NCBI GenBank assembly: GCA_029933995.1 | Contig: JAOZNB010000045.1 | Span: 1 to 10,027 of the forward strand | Direction of reading: 5' to 3' | From: Candidatus Moraniibacteriota bacterium | GTDB lineage: Bacteria > Patescibacteriota > Minisyncoccia > Moranbacterales > GCA-2747515 | Length of the DNA: 10,027 nucleotides | Shown: positions 1-5,794 of the stretch, one piece after another | Layout: every line of letters begins with the position of its first letter | How positions within the stretch are numbered: the stretch's first letter is position 1 | Made by a program: the position numbers and the translations under genes | The notes under the pieces: generated by a model | What the model was told of the DNA's origin: nothing | Database searches by the model: none | Seen by the model: only the letters and a program-made list of their open reading frames with translations

Positions 1-83
1 TATAGATAATTTTTAATGAGATGGTGGTTTTGTCACTATGAAGATACATATATGAATCACGAGAGGTGGGGTATATATGTAGA

Positions 84-111
84 TTTATAGCAGTATAAGA
101 TTTGCTATTCT
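84..111 (+). promoter_or_regulatory. putative pnp promoter
   Basis: A TGnTATTCT extended -10 (box at 106-111, TG at 103-104) has a weak -35-like TTTATA at 84-89, 16 bp upstream. Transcription would begin near 118, only about 7 nt before the pnp ATG at 125, giving a nearly leaderless message. No Shine-Dalgarno sequence is present. The first 80 bases show no gene end I can recognise; rpsO, the common upstream neighbour of pnp, is not visible. The call is tentative because the -35 is poor. Confidence 0.35.
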
Positions 112-124
112 CTTGTCTATATAT

Positions 125-2224
125 ATGACAGAACAAAAACAATGGTCACTTGATGTGGCTGGACGTAGATTGACTGTGGAAACAGGAAAACTTGCAAAGC
201 AAGCTGGGGGAGCTGTAACTGTGCGTTATGGTGATACTCAGATACTTGCAACAGCAGTAATGAGTAAGAACAAAAGTAATGTGATGGGATATTTTCCTCT
301 CATGGTTGATTATGAAGAGCGATTTTATGCAGCTGGAAAAATTAAAGGTTCACGATTTATCAAACGTGAAGGACGACCAAGTGATGAGGCAGTATTAACT
401 GGTCGTGCAGTTGACCGAACAATTCGACCACTTTTTGATATGCGAATGCGATCTGAAGTACAGGTTGTAATTACAGTACAATCAATTGATGGAGAGAATG
501 ATCCTGATATTATTTCAATGATTGCTGCATCAGCCGCACTTTCTATTTCAGATATTCCATGGAAAGGTCCTATTGCAGCTGTAAAAGTTGCTCTCGTTGA
601 TGATGAGGTTGTGATTAACCCAACAGAAGAACAAGAAGAAAAAAGTGCAATCAATCTAACACTTGCAGGAACAAAAGATAAAGTGAATATGATTGAAGCT
701 GATGCACATGAGGCACCAGAGGCTGATGTGGTACGTGCGTTTGAGACAGGTCACGATGTGATTTCAAAAATTGCAACATTTATTGAGGAAATTAAAGCAG
801 AAGTTGGTAAAGAAAAAAGCACTCCTGTGATGTTGGTTGGCAGTGATGAAATGGAAACAATGATTAAAGAAACATTGTTAGAAAACGGTATTGAAGATGC
901 TCTTTATGGTACAAAAGATGAGATTGGTGTGCAGACTGAAGATGTAAAAGAAAAAGTAATGGAAATTTTGAAAGAAAAAGTTTCTGAAGAAGAACAGGGA
1001 AATTTGGGTGAAATTTTTGGACTTGTGTTCGATGAGGTATGTGATGAGTTAGTGCACAAAGGCATTATTGAAAATAATAGACGGCCAGATGATCGTAAAG
1101 CTGAAGAAATTCGTCAGATTACATGTGAAGTTGGTATATTACCGCGACCACATGGTTCAGGGCTATTTACAAGAGGTGAGACACAGGCATTAACAGTTAC
1201 AACTCTTGGTGCTCCCGGTGATCATCAAATTATTGATACAATGGAAGTTGATGAGAAGAAACATTATATACATCATTATAATTTTCCACCATTTTCTGTA
1301 GGAGAAGTGCGATTTATGCGTGGACCAGGACGTCGTGAAATAGGTCACGGTATACTTGCAGAAAAAGCATTGTTACCAGTAATTCCAGAAGACTATCCGT
1401 ACACTGTACTATTAGTTTCTGAGATTTTAGAATCAAACGGTTCAAGCTCAATGGCTGCAACATGTGGTTCAACATTATCCCTTATGAATGCAGGTGTTCC
1501 AATTAAGCGACCAGTTAGTGGTATTGCAATGGGAATGATGACAGGAACTGATGGTAAATATGTTATATTATCTGATATTCAGGGAGCAGAAGATCATTAT
1601 GGTGATATGGATTTGAAAGTTGCTGGTACTGAGGCTGGCATTACGGCATTGCAGATGGATGTAAAGGTGGAAGGGATTGATGTTGAAATATTTAAGACAA
1701 CATTAGAACAGGCAAAAGAGGGACGTAAACATATCTTAGATATAATGCTGGAGACAATTAGTGAGCCTGGTGAAATGTCACAATATGCTCCTAGAATTAT
1801 TACAATGGAAATTAAACCAGATCAAATTCGTGACGTCATTGGTCCCGGTGGTAAGGTTATCAATGAGATTATTGAAAAGACAGATGTGAATATTGATATT
1901 GAAGATGATGGTAGTGTTTTCATTACAGCAACAGATGCTGCTGGAGGAAAAGAAGCACAAGAAATTATTCATAATCTAACAAGACAAGTTCAAGTAGGTG
2001 AGGAATTTGAAGGAACTGTTGTAAGGCTTATGGACTTTGGTGCATTTGTAGAATTGTTACCAGGAAAGGATGGTTTAGTTCACATCAGTGAGATGGCACA
2101 TTCTCGTGTAGAGAAGGTTGGGGATGTGGTAAAGATTGGAGATAAGGTGAACGTAAAAGTAAAAGAAATTGATTCACAAGGACGAATTAATCTTTCTATA
2201 AAAGCGTTAATTTCAAAAGAATAA
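125..2224 (+). CDS. pnp: polyribonucleotide nucleotidyltransferase (PNPase)
   Basis: PNPase is a cytoplasmic trimeric 3'-5' phosphorolytic exoribonuclease that degrades mRNA to nucleoside diphosphates and can add tails in reverse. The protein (699 aa, usual bacterial length) shows the full order of domains: RNase PH-like 1 (about 10-140), helical linker (about 235-305), RNase PH-like 2 (about 320-545) with the GSGLFTRGETQAL motif, KH domain (GPGGKVINEI near 573) and S1 domain (about 622-693, ending INLSIKAL). The catalytic segment DHYGDMD supplies Asp490 and Asp496, equivalent to Asp486/Asp492 of E. coli, so the enzyme looks active. I chose ATG at 125 (MTEQKQW); a TTG at 113 in frame would add only four residues and lies near the predicted transcription start. 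There is no SD. A terminator-like hairpin follows. Confidence 0.97.
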   Translation: MTEQKQWSLDVAGRRLTVETGKLAKQAGGAVTVRYGDTQILATAVMSKNKSNVMGYFPLMVDYEERFYAAGKIKGSRFIKREGRPSDEAVLTGRAVDRTIRPLFDMRMRSEVQVVITVQSIDGENDPDIISMIAASAALSISDIPWKGPIAAVKVALVDDEVVINPTEEQEEKSAINLTLAGTKDKVNMIEADAHEAPEADVVRAFETGHDVISKIATFIEEIKAEVGKEKSTPVMLVGSDEMETMIKETLLENGIEDALYGTKDEIGVQTEDVKEKVMEILKEKVSEEEQGNLGEIFGLVFDEVCDELVHKGIIENNRRPDDRKAEEIRQITCEVGILPRPHGSGLFTRGETQALTVTTLGAPGDHQIIDTMEVDEKKHYIHHYNFPPFSVGEVRFMRGPGRREIGHGILAEKALLPVIPEDYPYTVLLVSEILESNGSSSMAATCGSTLSLMNAGVPIKRPVSGIAMGMMTGTDGKYVILSDIQGAEDHYGDMDLKVAGTEAGITALQMDVKVEGIDVEIFKTTLEQAKEGRKHILDIMLETISEPGEMSQYAPRIITMEIKPDQIRDVIGPGGKVINEIIEKTDVNIDIEDDGSVFITATDAAGGKEAQEIIHNLTRQVQVGEEFEGTVVRLMDFGAFVELLPGKDGLVHISEMAHSRVEKVGDVVKIGDKVNVKVKEIDSQGRINLSIKALISKE

Positions 2225-2273
2225 CAAGAGTAGAAAATCTTACAATTGAAATATCGCATTTTTTGAAATAAGA

Positions 2274-2282
2274 TGCTATAAT
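2274..2282 (+). promoter_or_regulatory. extended -10 promoter for the membrane protein gene
   Basis: TGCTATAAT is a perfect extended -10 element (TGnTATAAT). No convincing -35 lies at 16-18 bp; TTGAAA at 2246-2251 is too far and the one at 2263-2268 too close. The expected start is near 2289, leaving a leader of about 44 nt to the ATG at 2333. The box overlaps the left edge of the hairpin at 2279-2314. Confidence 0.5.
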
Positions 2283-2314
2283 AAAGACATTGCAAATAAG
2301 CAATGTCTTTATTA
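2279..2314 (+). terminator. terminator-like hairpin after pnp
   Basis: A perfect 15-bp inverted repeat (2279-2293 with 2300-2314) encloses a six-base AAATAA loop. The descending arm ends in CTTTATTA followed by GTTTCT, so the U-tract is imperfect but plausible. It begins 54 bp after the pnp stop. It also overlaps an in-frame upstream ATG (2303) of the next gene, which argues against that ATG as a start. Confidence 0.65.
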
Positions 2315-2332
2315 GTTTCTAGAGAACTTTTT

Positions 2333-3568
2333 ATGTCCGATAAAAATAAAAAAGAACAGACACAAGATACTCATATCTTTGAGGTACACACAATGAAAGG
2401 TGAACATTGGGTAAAAGAAAAATCTACAACAACACCTAAAAAACAAGCCAAGTCAAAAACGATACCAACTATTAAAAAACAAGTGTCACCACAAAAAAAT
2501 GAAAAAATAAAAAAACCAGTAAAACCAATAAAACCAATAAAATCAACAAAGCCAACAAAAAAACAAAAACCTGTGAATTCTGAGAACCCATTCTTGTCTA
2601 TAGAAGATCATAATGCACAAAAGAAAAGTGCTAAAAAGGGTTCTTTTGCACCAGGTAGGCATAGTGAACCAGTAGAAAAAATTAATAATAATCCCTCAGA
2701 TATTGCGCCAAAGCCAAAATCAAAAACACTACCACCAAAGAAAAAGAGTAAATCAATGCACATCATTGTAATTGTTTTGATTGTAATATTCCTTCTAGCT
2801 GCAGTAGGATTTGGTATTTTTATGTTGAAATCTAATAATCAAGTGACGGACTATCCTGTTGATGATGTTTTAATAGATAAACCTATAGATATACCTACTG
2901 AAGATAATGTTATTGATATTGAAGAGACTTTTGAAGATGATGTTGAAGATGGGTCCATAAAGCAAATGTATTCAACTGATTTACCAAACTACTTTTCTAT
3001 TGATGTGGAAAGTGTTACATCTGAAGATGATATAAAGAGTGAGCTTGATACAATTGCTAAAAATATGCAGGAGCAAGATATAGAAGGTCCAGTATCATTT
3101 ATTGTTACAGATGCAAATAATAATCCAGTTTCTTTTCATGTATTTGCAATGTCTGCAAATATGGATATGGCACAGGATATCATAACTTCTTTAGAAGAAG
3201 GTTTTGAAATTTATGCATATAATGATGGAATTGGTGGGATAAGGTTTGGCTTTGTAATTGATGCAAAGGATGTAGATTTGCTAAAGACAGCACTTCTTTC
3301 AAGTGAGGCTACATTACCTAAATCATTCGATTTTATTTTAAATAATCTAGGTGCACTAGCTACAGATATTGTGTTTCAGGATAATATATATGACACATAT
3401 TCAATTCGTTATTATAACCTAGATGAAGAAAAAACATATTCTGTAGATTATATTGTAGCCAATGAAAAGCTTTTAATAGGAACATCAAAAAATACTATAC
3501 GTGAAATGGTTGATTATTTAAAAGATGCTGGGATACCAGAAGATTCTGAGGCAGAATTTCAATATTAA
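2333..3568 (+). CDS. single-pass membrane protein of unknown function
   Basis: I do not recognise this family. The 411-aa protein has a Lys/Pro/Thr-rich, probably disordered cytoplasmic N-terminus (residues 1-140). This part includes a run of KP(I/V/T)-type units around 60-75 encoded by near-repeats. One transmembrane helix follows (about 142-166, starting MHIIVIVLIV). Next is an Asp/Glu-rich linker (about 175-213) and a folded extracytoplasmic domain of about 190 aa, predicted alpha/beta with a TSKNTIREMVDYL-like end. The basic side before the helix favours N-inside topology. I start it at ATG 2333 (MSDKNKK), not at in-frame ATG 2303, because 2303 lies inside the terminator stem. There is no clear SD (AGAGAAC at most). 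It has its own promoter upstream and a strong terminator downstream, so it is probably monocistronic. Confidence 0.85.
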   Translation: MSDKNKKEQTQDTHIFEVHTMKGEHWVKEKSTTTPKKQAKSKTIPTIKKQVSPQKNEKIKKPVKPIKPIKSTKPTKKQKPVNSENPFLSIEDHNAQKKSAKKGSFAPGRHSEPVEKINNNPSDIAPKPKSKTLPPKKKSKSMHIIVIVLIVIFLLAAVGFGIFMLKSNNQVTDYPVDDVLIDKPIDIPTEDNVIDIEETFEDDVEDGSIKQMYSTDLPNYFSIDVESVTSEDDIKSELDTIAKNMQEQDIEGPVSFIVTDANNNPVSFHVFAMSANMDMAQDIITSLEEGFEIYAYNDGIGGIRFGFVIDAKDVDLLKTALLSSEATLPKSFDFILNNLGALATDIVFQDNIYDTYSIRYYNLDEEKTYSVDYIVANEKLLIGTSKNTIREMVDYLKDAGIPEDSEAEFQY

Positions 3569-3595
3569 TGTGAAGTAATAGGTGGACTTATAATA

Positions 3596-3641
3596 AAAAA
3601 CATACTTGATTTAAGGCAGGTATGTTTTTGTTTTTATACAT
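3596..3641 (+). terminator. Rho-independent terminator of the membrane protein gene
   Basis: A 13-bp stem pairs 3596-3608 with 3617-3629 (one T-G wobble, loop ATTTAAGG). The descending arm ends in TTTTT and is followed by G and TTTTTAT. The A-run on the ascending arm means it could also work on the other strand. It lies 27 bp after the stop codon. Confidence 0.85.
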
Positions 3642-3706
3642 ATCCACAGGTTATCCACAGTACATAAATAAAAATGATATTAAAACTGTGGATAACTTGT
3701 GGATAA
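3640..3706. other. symmetric DnaA-box array, candidate oriC core
   Basis: Four 9-mers match the DnaA box TTATNCACA. Two are on the + strand: ATATCCACA at 3640-3648 (one mismatch) and TTATCCACA at 3651-3659. Two are perfect TTATCCACA boxes on the - strand, at 3687-3695 and 3698-3706. Within each pair the boxes are exactly 11 bp apart, and the pairs face each other. Together they form a 21-bp inverted repeat (3641-3661 and 3685-3705) with one mismatch and a 23-bp spacer. A stretch with about 10% G+C follows at once (3707-3769), as expected of an unwinding element. DnaA binding is established for this motif; origin function is inference. There is no dnaA or dnaN in the window, so a DnaA reservoir or DnaA-regulated site is an alternative. 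Confidence 0.6.
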
Positions 3707-3709
3707 ATT

Positions 3710-3740
3710 AATAAAAAGTAAAAGAGATTTACTTTTTATT
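3710..3740. repeat. AT-rich perfect inverted repeat
   Basis: A 13-bp perfect inverted repeat (3710-3722 with 3728-3740) has loop AGAGA and only two G-C pairs or fewer in the stem. It lies 3 bp after the last DnaA box in the most AT-rich part of the intergenic region. It could be part of a DNA-unwinding element or a weak bidirectional terminator; the sequence does not decide. Confidence 0.55.
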
Positions 3741-3763
3741 TAATAAATTTCTTTTATTTTACA

Positions 3764-3785
3764 AAAAAAGTGTCAAAAAAGTGTC
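3764..3785 (+). repeat. 11-bp tandem direct repeat
   Basis: AAAAAAGTGTC occurs twice head to tail (3764-3774, 3775-3785), followed by a partial third unit AAAAAG. The 11-bp period equals the spacing of the paired DnaA boxes just upstream, so the units would lie on one face of the helix. It may belong to the candidate origin or be an upstream element of the promoter at 3824. Confidence 0.6.
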
Positions 3786-3823
3786 AAAAAGCTTTTAAAT
3801 AAAGGTGTAGTAGGGTGTTTGCT

Positions 3824-3852
3824 TTGACCTCTTTCTATAAAAGTGTTATAAT
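3824..3852 (+). promoter_or_regulatory. near-consensus sigma70 promoter of the non-coding RNA
   Basis: TTGACC (3824-3829), a 17-bp spacer and TATAAT (3847-3852) with an extended TG (3844-3845) make this the strongest promoter in the window. Initiation is expected near 3859, exactly at the base of a 7-bp 5'-terminal stem-loop. No start codon with an SD follows for hundreds of bases, so the product appears to be an RNA. Confidence 0.85.
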
Positions 3853-3858
3853 TACTTT

Positions 3859-4477
3859 GTAAGTGAGAGAGGAGACTTACACACAGGTCAAGAACTTTAA
3901 CAAAAAAATAAACCGACGGAGGAAGAATTTCCAGTCACAATTTCCCCCTATTTGTGTCTGGAAATCCTTCCCCTGTCCTATATGAATAATTCAAAGTAAT
4001 TGTTCATCGCGTAGTTTTTTAGAGTTTGTTTACAAATTCTTAATTCCCAACTTCGCATCCAAAACAAAAATAAAAAAAGTTATTTTCGCATTGTCGGAGA
4101 TAGTTTCTGCTAAAACAAATAAAAAAATAAAATGTATAAGTAGAATATAGTTCTTTAAACAAAATTGAGGGGAAATCCATAGGACGGTTGAAGGTTAGGC
4201 GACAAAAATAATAGGGAATGTTGTCATAATATAGTATGTACAGAAAGTACATGAGATTAAAGTAGTTTAATTGTATTCTCACCCGGTACGAAAAAACTCG
4301 TTGAATCACATGTTCGTGCATACGAACTAGTCGGGCGCCATGCCCAAATTTATATATCTTTCGGGCCACTTGGCGCTCGATGAATCTTTTTTAAAACATT
4401 TCTTGAGGAAATAAAAAAGTTCATCGAAAAATGTTTATCAACAAGCACTTGTACTAGCAAGTGCTTTTTGTTTTATT
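3859..4477 (+). ncRNA. long structured non-coding RNA, family not recognised
   Basis: No credible ORF exists on either strand here, yet the segment has a near-consensus promoter, a strong terminator and closely spaced clean stem-loops. These are: 3858-3864/3875-3881; a long hairpin 3918-3974 (5+8+5 bp with single mismatches); 3983-3991/3998-4006 (9 bp); 4009-4016/4049-4056 enclosing 4021-4028/4033-4040 (8 bp, TTTA loop); 4201-4205/4221-4225; 4236-4241/4247-4252; 4256-4261/4266-4271; 4312-4317/4322-4327; a GC-rich 10-bp stem 4331-4340/4371-4380 enclosing GCCC/GGGC; and 4378-4384/4420-4426, which competes with the previous one. I looked for tmRNA (no TPsiC loop or tag), RNase P RNA (no CR-I/CR-V pairing), 6S and SRP RNA signatures and saw none. 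Length (about 610 nt) resembles the large bacterial RNAs such as OLE or ROOL, but only in size. A decayed leader region is the main alternative. Confidence 0.6.
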
Positions 4478-4483
4478 AAGGTA
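4412..4483 (+). repeat. direct repeat, left copy (RNA 3' end and terminator)
   Basis: This 72-bp segment recurs at 5078-5150. Over 4423-4483 versus 5090-5150 it is 57/61 identical; the first 11 bases add one substitution and a 1-bp indel. It contains the last stem arm and the terminator of the non-coding RNA. With the right copy it brackets the toxin-antitoxin genes. Confidence 0.9.
4443..4477 (+). terminator. Rho-independent terminator of the non-coding RNA
   Basis: A perfect 9-bp stem (AAGCACTTG at 4443-4451 with CAAGTGCTT at 4458-4466) has loop TACTAG and is followed by TTTGTTTTATT. It is textbook in form and the likely 3' end of the transcript starting near 3859. Confidence 0.9.
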
Positions 4484-4493
4484 TTTTAAATAT

Positions 4494-4521
4494 TTGACAA
4501 AAGATATACATTGTATATAAT
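4494..4521 (+). promoter_or_regulatory. toxin-antitoxin promoter giving a leaderless mRNA
   Basis: TTGACA (4494-4499), a 16-bp spacer and TATAAT (4516-4521) are perfect consensus boxes. Seven bases downstream is 4528, the A of the toxin ATG, so the transcript probably starts at the initiation codon itself. The promoter lies only 11 bp beyond the left direct repeat, so it travels with the cassette. Confidence 0.8.
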
Positions 4522-4527
4522 ATAGGT

Positions 4528-4800
4528 ATGAAGTATTTTGATTGGAGTGAAGAAAAAAATAAAATATTGATGCAGGATAGAAATGTGTCTTTTGAGATGG
4601 TCATTGTCTGTATTCAAGGAGGTGGCATTGTTGATAAAGTAAGACATCCAAATCAAAACAGATATGCTCATCAGCATATTTATATTATCAATATTGATGA
4701 CTATATTTATGCAGTACCATTTGTAGAAGATGATAAAAAAATATTTTTAAAAACAATTATTCCAAGTAGAAAATTAACAAGACAATATCTTAACAAATAA
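4528..4800 (+). CDS. BrnT-like type II toxin (RelE-like fold)
   Basis: BrnT toxins are small ribonuclease-type growth inhibitors neutralised by a co-transcribed ribbon-helix-helix antitoxin. This 90-aa protein has family hallmarks: the N-terminal F-D-W-S-E-E-K-N-K start, the VSFEMV helix (about residues 20-25), a mid-protein His/Arg segment, and a C-terminal beta strand and helix, KTIIPSRKLTRQYL, matching the usual ISARKATRRE-type ending. The catalytic residues of the family are less well conserved here than in Brucella BrnT, so activity is inferred. The gene precedes its antitoxin by 4 bp, the usual BrnT-BrnA order. No SD is present and translation probably starts on a leaderless mRNA. A BrnT-like name is better supported than other RelE-fold toxins, but not certain. 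Confidence 0.8.
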   Translation: MKYFDWSEEKNKILMQDRNVSFEMVIVCIQGGGIVDKVRHPNQNRYAHQHIYIINIDDYIYAVPFVEDDKKIFLKTIIPSRKLTRQYLNK

Positions 4801-4804
4801 CAAT

Positions 4805-5071
4805 ATGAGTATAAATAAATTAAAATTAGACAAAGAGGAAAAAGAAATTTTGGATGCTATCGAGAATGACAGTGTTGTTTTGGAGGGTATCAAAAAGACA
4901 GAAATGGATGAATTGAAACGAATTGCAAAAAATACATTAGCTAAAACTCGAACAATAAGTATTCGTATTTCTGAGCGTGATTTGATTAAGCTTAAATCAA
5001 TGGCAGCGGAAGAGGGAATGCCTTATCAAACATTAATAGCATCAACTCTCCACAAAAAAACACGAACATAA
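4805..5071 (+). CDS. CopG/BrnA-like ribbon-helix-helix antitoxin
   Basis: The 88-aa protein has an acidic, Lys/Glu-rich N-terminal half that would wrap the toxin. Its C-terminal ribbon-helix-helix DNA-binding domain starts near residue 48: TRTISIRISERDLIKLK, then AAEEGMPYQTLIASTLHKK. That ending is typical of CopG-family antitoxins that pair with BrnT. As in related systems it likely represses its own promoter at 4494-4521, although no clear palindromic operator is visible there. It starts 4 bp after the toxin stop, has no SD, and is probably translated by coupling. A terminator in the right direct repeat closes the operon. Confidence 0.85.
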   Translation: MSINKLKLDKEEKEILDAIENDSVVLEGIKKTEMDELKRIAKNTLAKTRTISIRISERDLIKLKSMAAEEGMPYQTLIASTLHKKTRT

Positions 5072-5077
5072 AGTTTG

Positions 5078-5150
5078 TAAAAAAGATTTATCGAAAAATG
5101 TTTATCAACAAGTACTTGCACTAGCGAGTGCTTTTTGTTTTATTGAGGTA
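5078..5150 (+). repeat. direct repeat, right copy
   Basis: This copy of 4412-4483 begins 7 bp after the antitoxin stop. Two of the substitutions fall in the terminator stem (C to T at 5113, A to G at 5126); each replaces a Watson-Crick pair with a G-T wobble, so the hairpin is kept. Identity ends abruptly after GGTA at 5150. Confidence 0.9.
5110..5144 (+). terminator. terminator of the toxin-antitoxin operon
   Basis: A 9-bp stem (5110-5118 with 5125-5133, two G-T wobbles) has loop CACTAG and tail TTTGTTTTATT. It is the second copy of the terminator at 4443-4477 and now serves the toxin-antitoxin transcript. Confidence 0.85.
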
Positions 5151-5189
5151 AATAAAGAATCCGCAAAATATGTATTAATATCTTGCGGA
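5150..5189 (-). terminator. terminator of the minus-strand membrane protein gene
   Basis: TCCGCAA (5160-5166) pairs with TTGCGGA (5183-5189), and four further A-T pairs lie beyond a mismatch, with a six-base loop. Read on the minus strand the stem is followed by TTCTTTATTT. It lies 13 bp beyond the stop of the gene at 5203. Confidence 0.65.
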
Positions 5190-5202
5190 AAATTTAGATA
5201 GA

Positions 5203-5712
5203 TTAATCTTGTGCTTGAGAGATGTTATATTCAATCAATTCTTGTAAGCAGGCTTGTTTGAAAGGAACTAAATCATGACTAGATGTTGGCTCTCGTCCAA
5301 GCCGTTCCTTGATAAAAGTAACGTTTTGATGGTTGGTGATGTCAATTGAAATATAAGGCAAACAATTGATAAATTGTTTAAATCCATCTTTATTAGTAGT
5401 GTATGGTGGATAGCTGGTCAATTTTTCAATCCAGACAGGAAATACAGGATCCATTATTCTGCAAAAATAATTATTATTCATTATTATTTTTAAATCTCCA
5501 TCACTAGTTGATCCTAGTTTATTTGTATATTTTTCGATAATAGCATTGTTGGTAGTACCAATATATTTTGACTCATTGGTAGTGTTTGGTAATGTCAGAA
5601 ATACGAGAACAATTACAGACAAAATTATCGTTATTAAAACAAAAATACGTGGGGCTAAAAATGATATTATAAACCACATAAGGCAAAAATTATCATAAAT
5701 ACGAATTTTCAT
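5203..5712 (-). CDS. small membrane-anchored protein of unknown function
   Basis: I do not recognise this 169-aa protein. A hydrophobic hairpin or two short transmembrane segments occupy residues 9-20 and 23-42, separated by Pro-Arg. The remaining 125 residues are polar, rich in Asn/Thr/Ser, with two tyrosine/proline patches (SYPPYTT near 100) and three or four cysteines, and are probably extracytoplasmic or membrane-peripheral. The start ATG at 5712 has a good AGGAG site 6 bp away, unlike the + strand neighbours. It is divergent from the TrmB-like gene, from which it may be controlled, and ends at its own hairpin. Confidence 0.7.
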   Translation of the reverse strand: MKIRIYDNFCLMWFIISFLAPRIFVLITIILSVIVLVFLTLPNTTNESKYIGTTNNAIIEKYTNKLGSTSDGDLKIIMNNNYFCRIMDPVFPVWIEKLTSYPPYTTNKDGFKQFINCLPYISIDITNHQNVTFIKERLGREPTSSHDLVPFKQACLQELIEYNISQAQD

Positions 5713-5766
5713 AGTGATCTCCTATTTTTTTAATGTACTTACTAACTGAAGGTTAATAATATTTTA

Positions 5767-5794
5767 ATTATATATTTTTATATAAAAATGTCTA
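5767..5794 (-). promoter_or_regulatory. promoter of the minus-strand membrane protein gene
   Basis: Read on the minus strand, TAGACA (5794-5789) and TATAAT (5772-5767) are separated by 16 bp; the -35 has one mismatch and the -10 none. The start would be near 5760, giving a leader of about 48 nt. One copy of the 15-bp repeat (5772-5786) fills the spacer. Confidence 0.6.

Noticed and set aside
325..654. Minus-strand open frame inside pnp
   Set aside because: It is a shadow of the well-conserved PNPase reading frame and resembles no protein.
2303..2332. Upstream in-frame ATG giving a 10-residue longer membrane protein
   Set aside because: The ATG lies within the right arm of the 15-bp hairpin, has no SD, and would require translation from inside the terminator; ATG 2333 is more plausible.
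4166..4210. Resemblance of GAGGGGAAATCC and nearby bases to RNase P RNA helix P4
   Set aside because: The partner strand and other conserved RNase P regions are missing, and the spacing differs, so the likeness is superficial.
4187..4210. Seven-codon TTG-started frame after GAGGGG and AGGA
   Set aside because: Too short and with a rare start codon; nothing beyond chance supports a leader peptide.
4040..4369. 109-codon minus-strand open frame opposite the structured RNA
   Set aside because: Composition is biased to Tyr/Phe/Cys/Arg, it has no SD or promoter, it runs against the strong + strand promoter, and its codons follow the stem-loops. It is most likely a chance frame.
4435..4443. TTATCAACA, one mismatch from a DnaA box, in both direct repeats
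   Set aside because: Single, imperfect sites isolated from the main array; one-mismatch boxes are common in AT-rich DNA.
4443..5133. CRISPR-like interpretation of the repeated terminator hairpin
   Set aside because: Only two copies, about 600 bp apart with two genes between them; there is no array and no cas gene.
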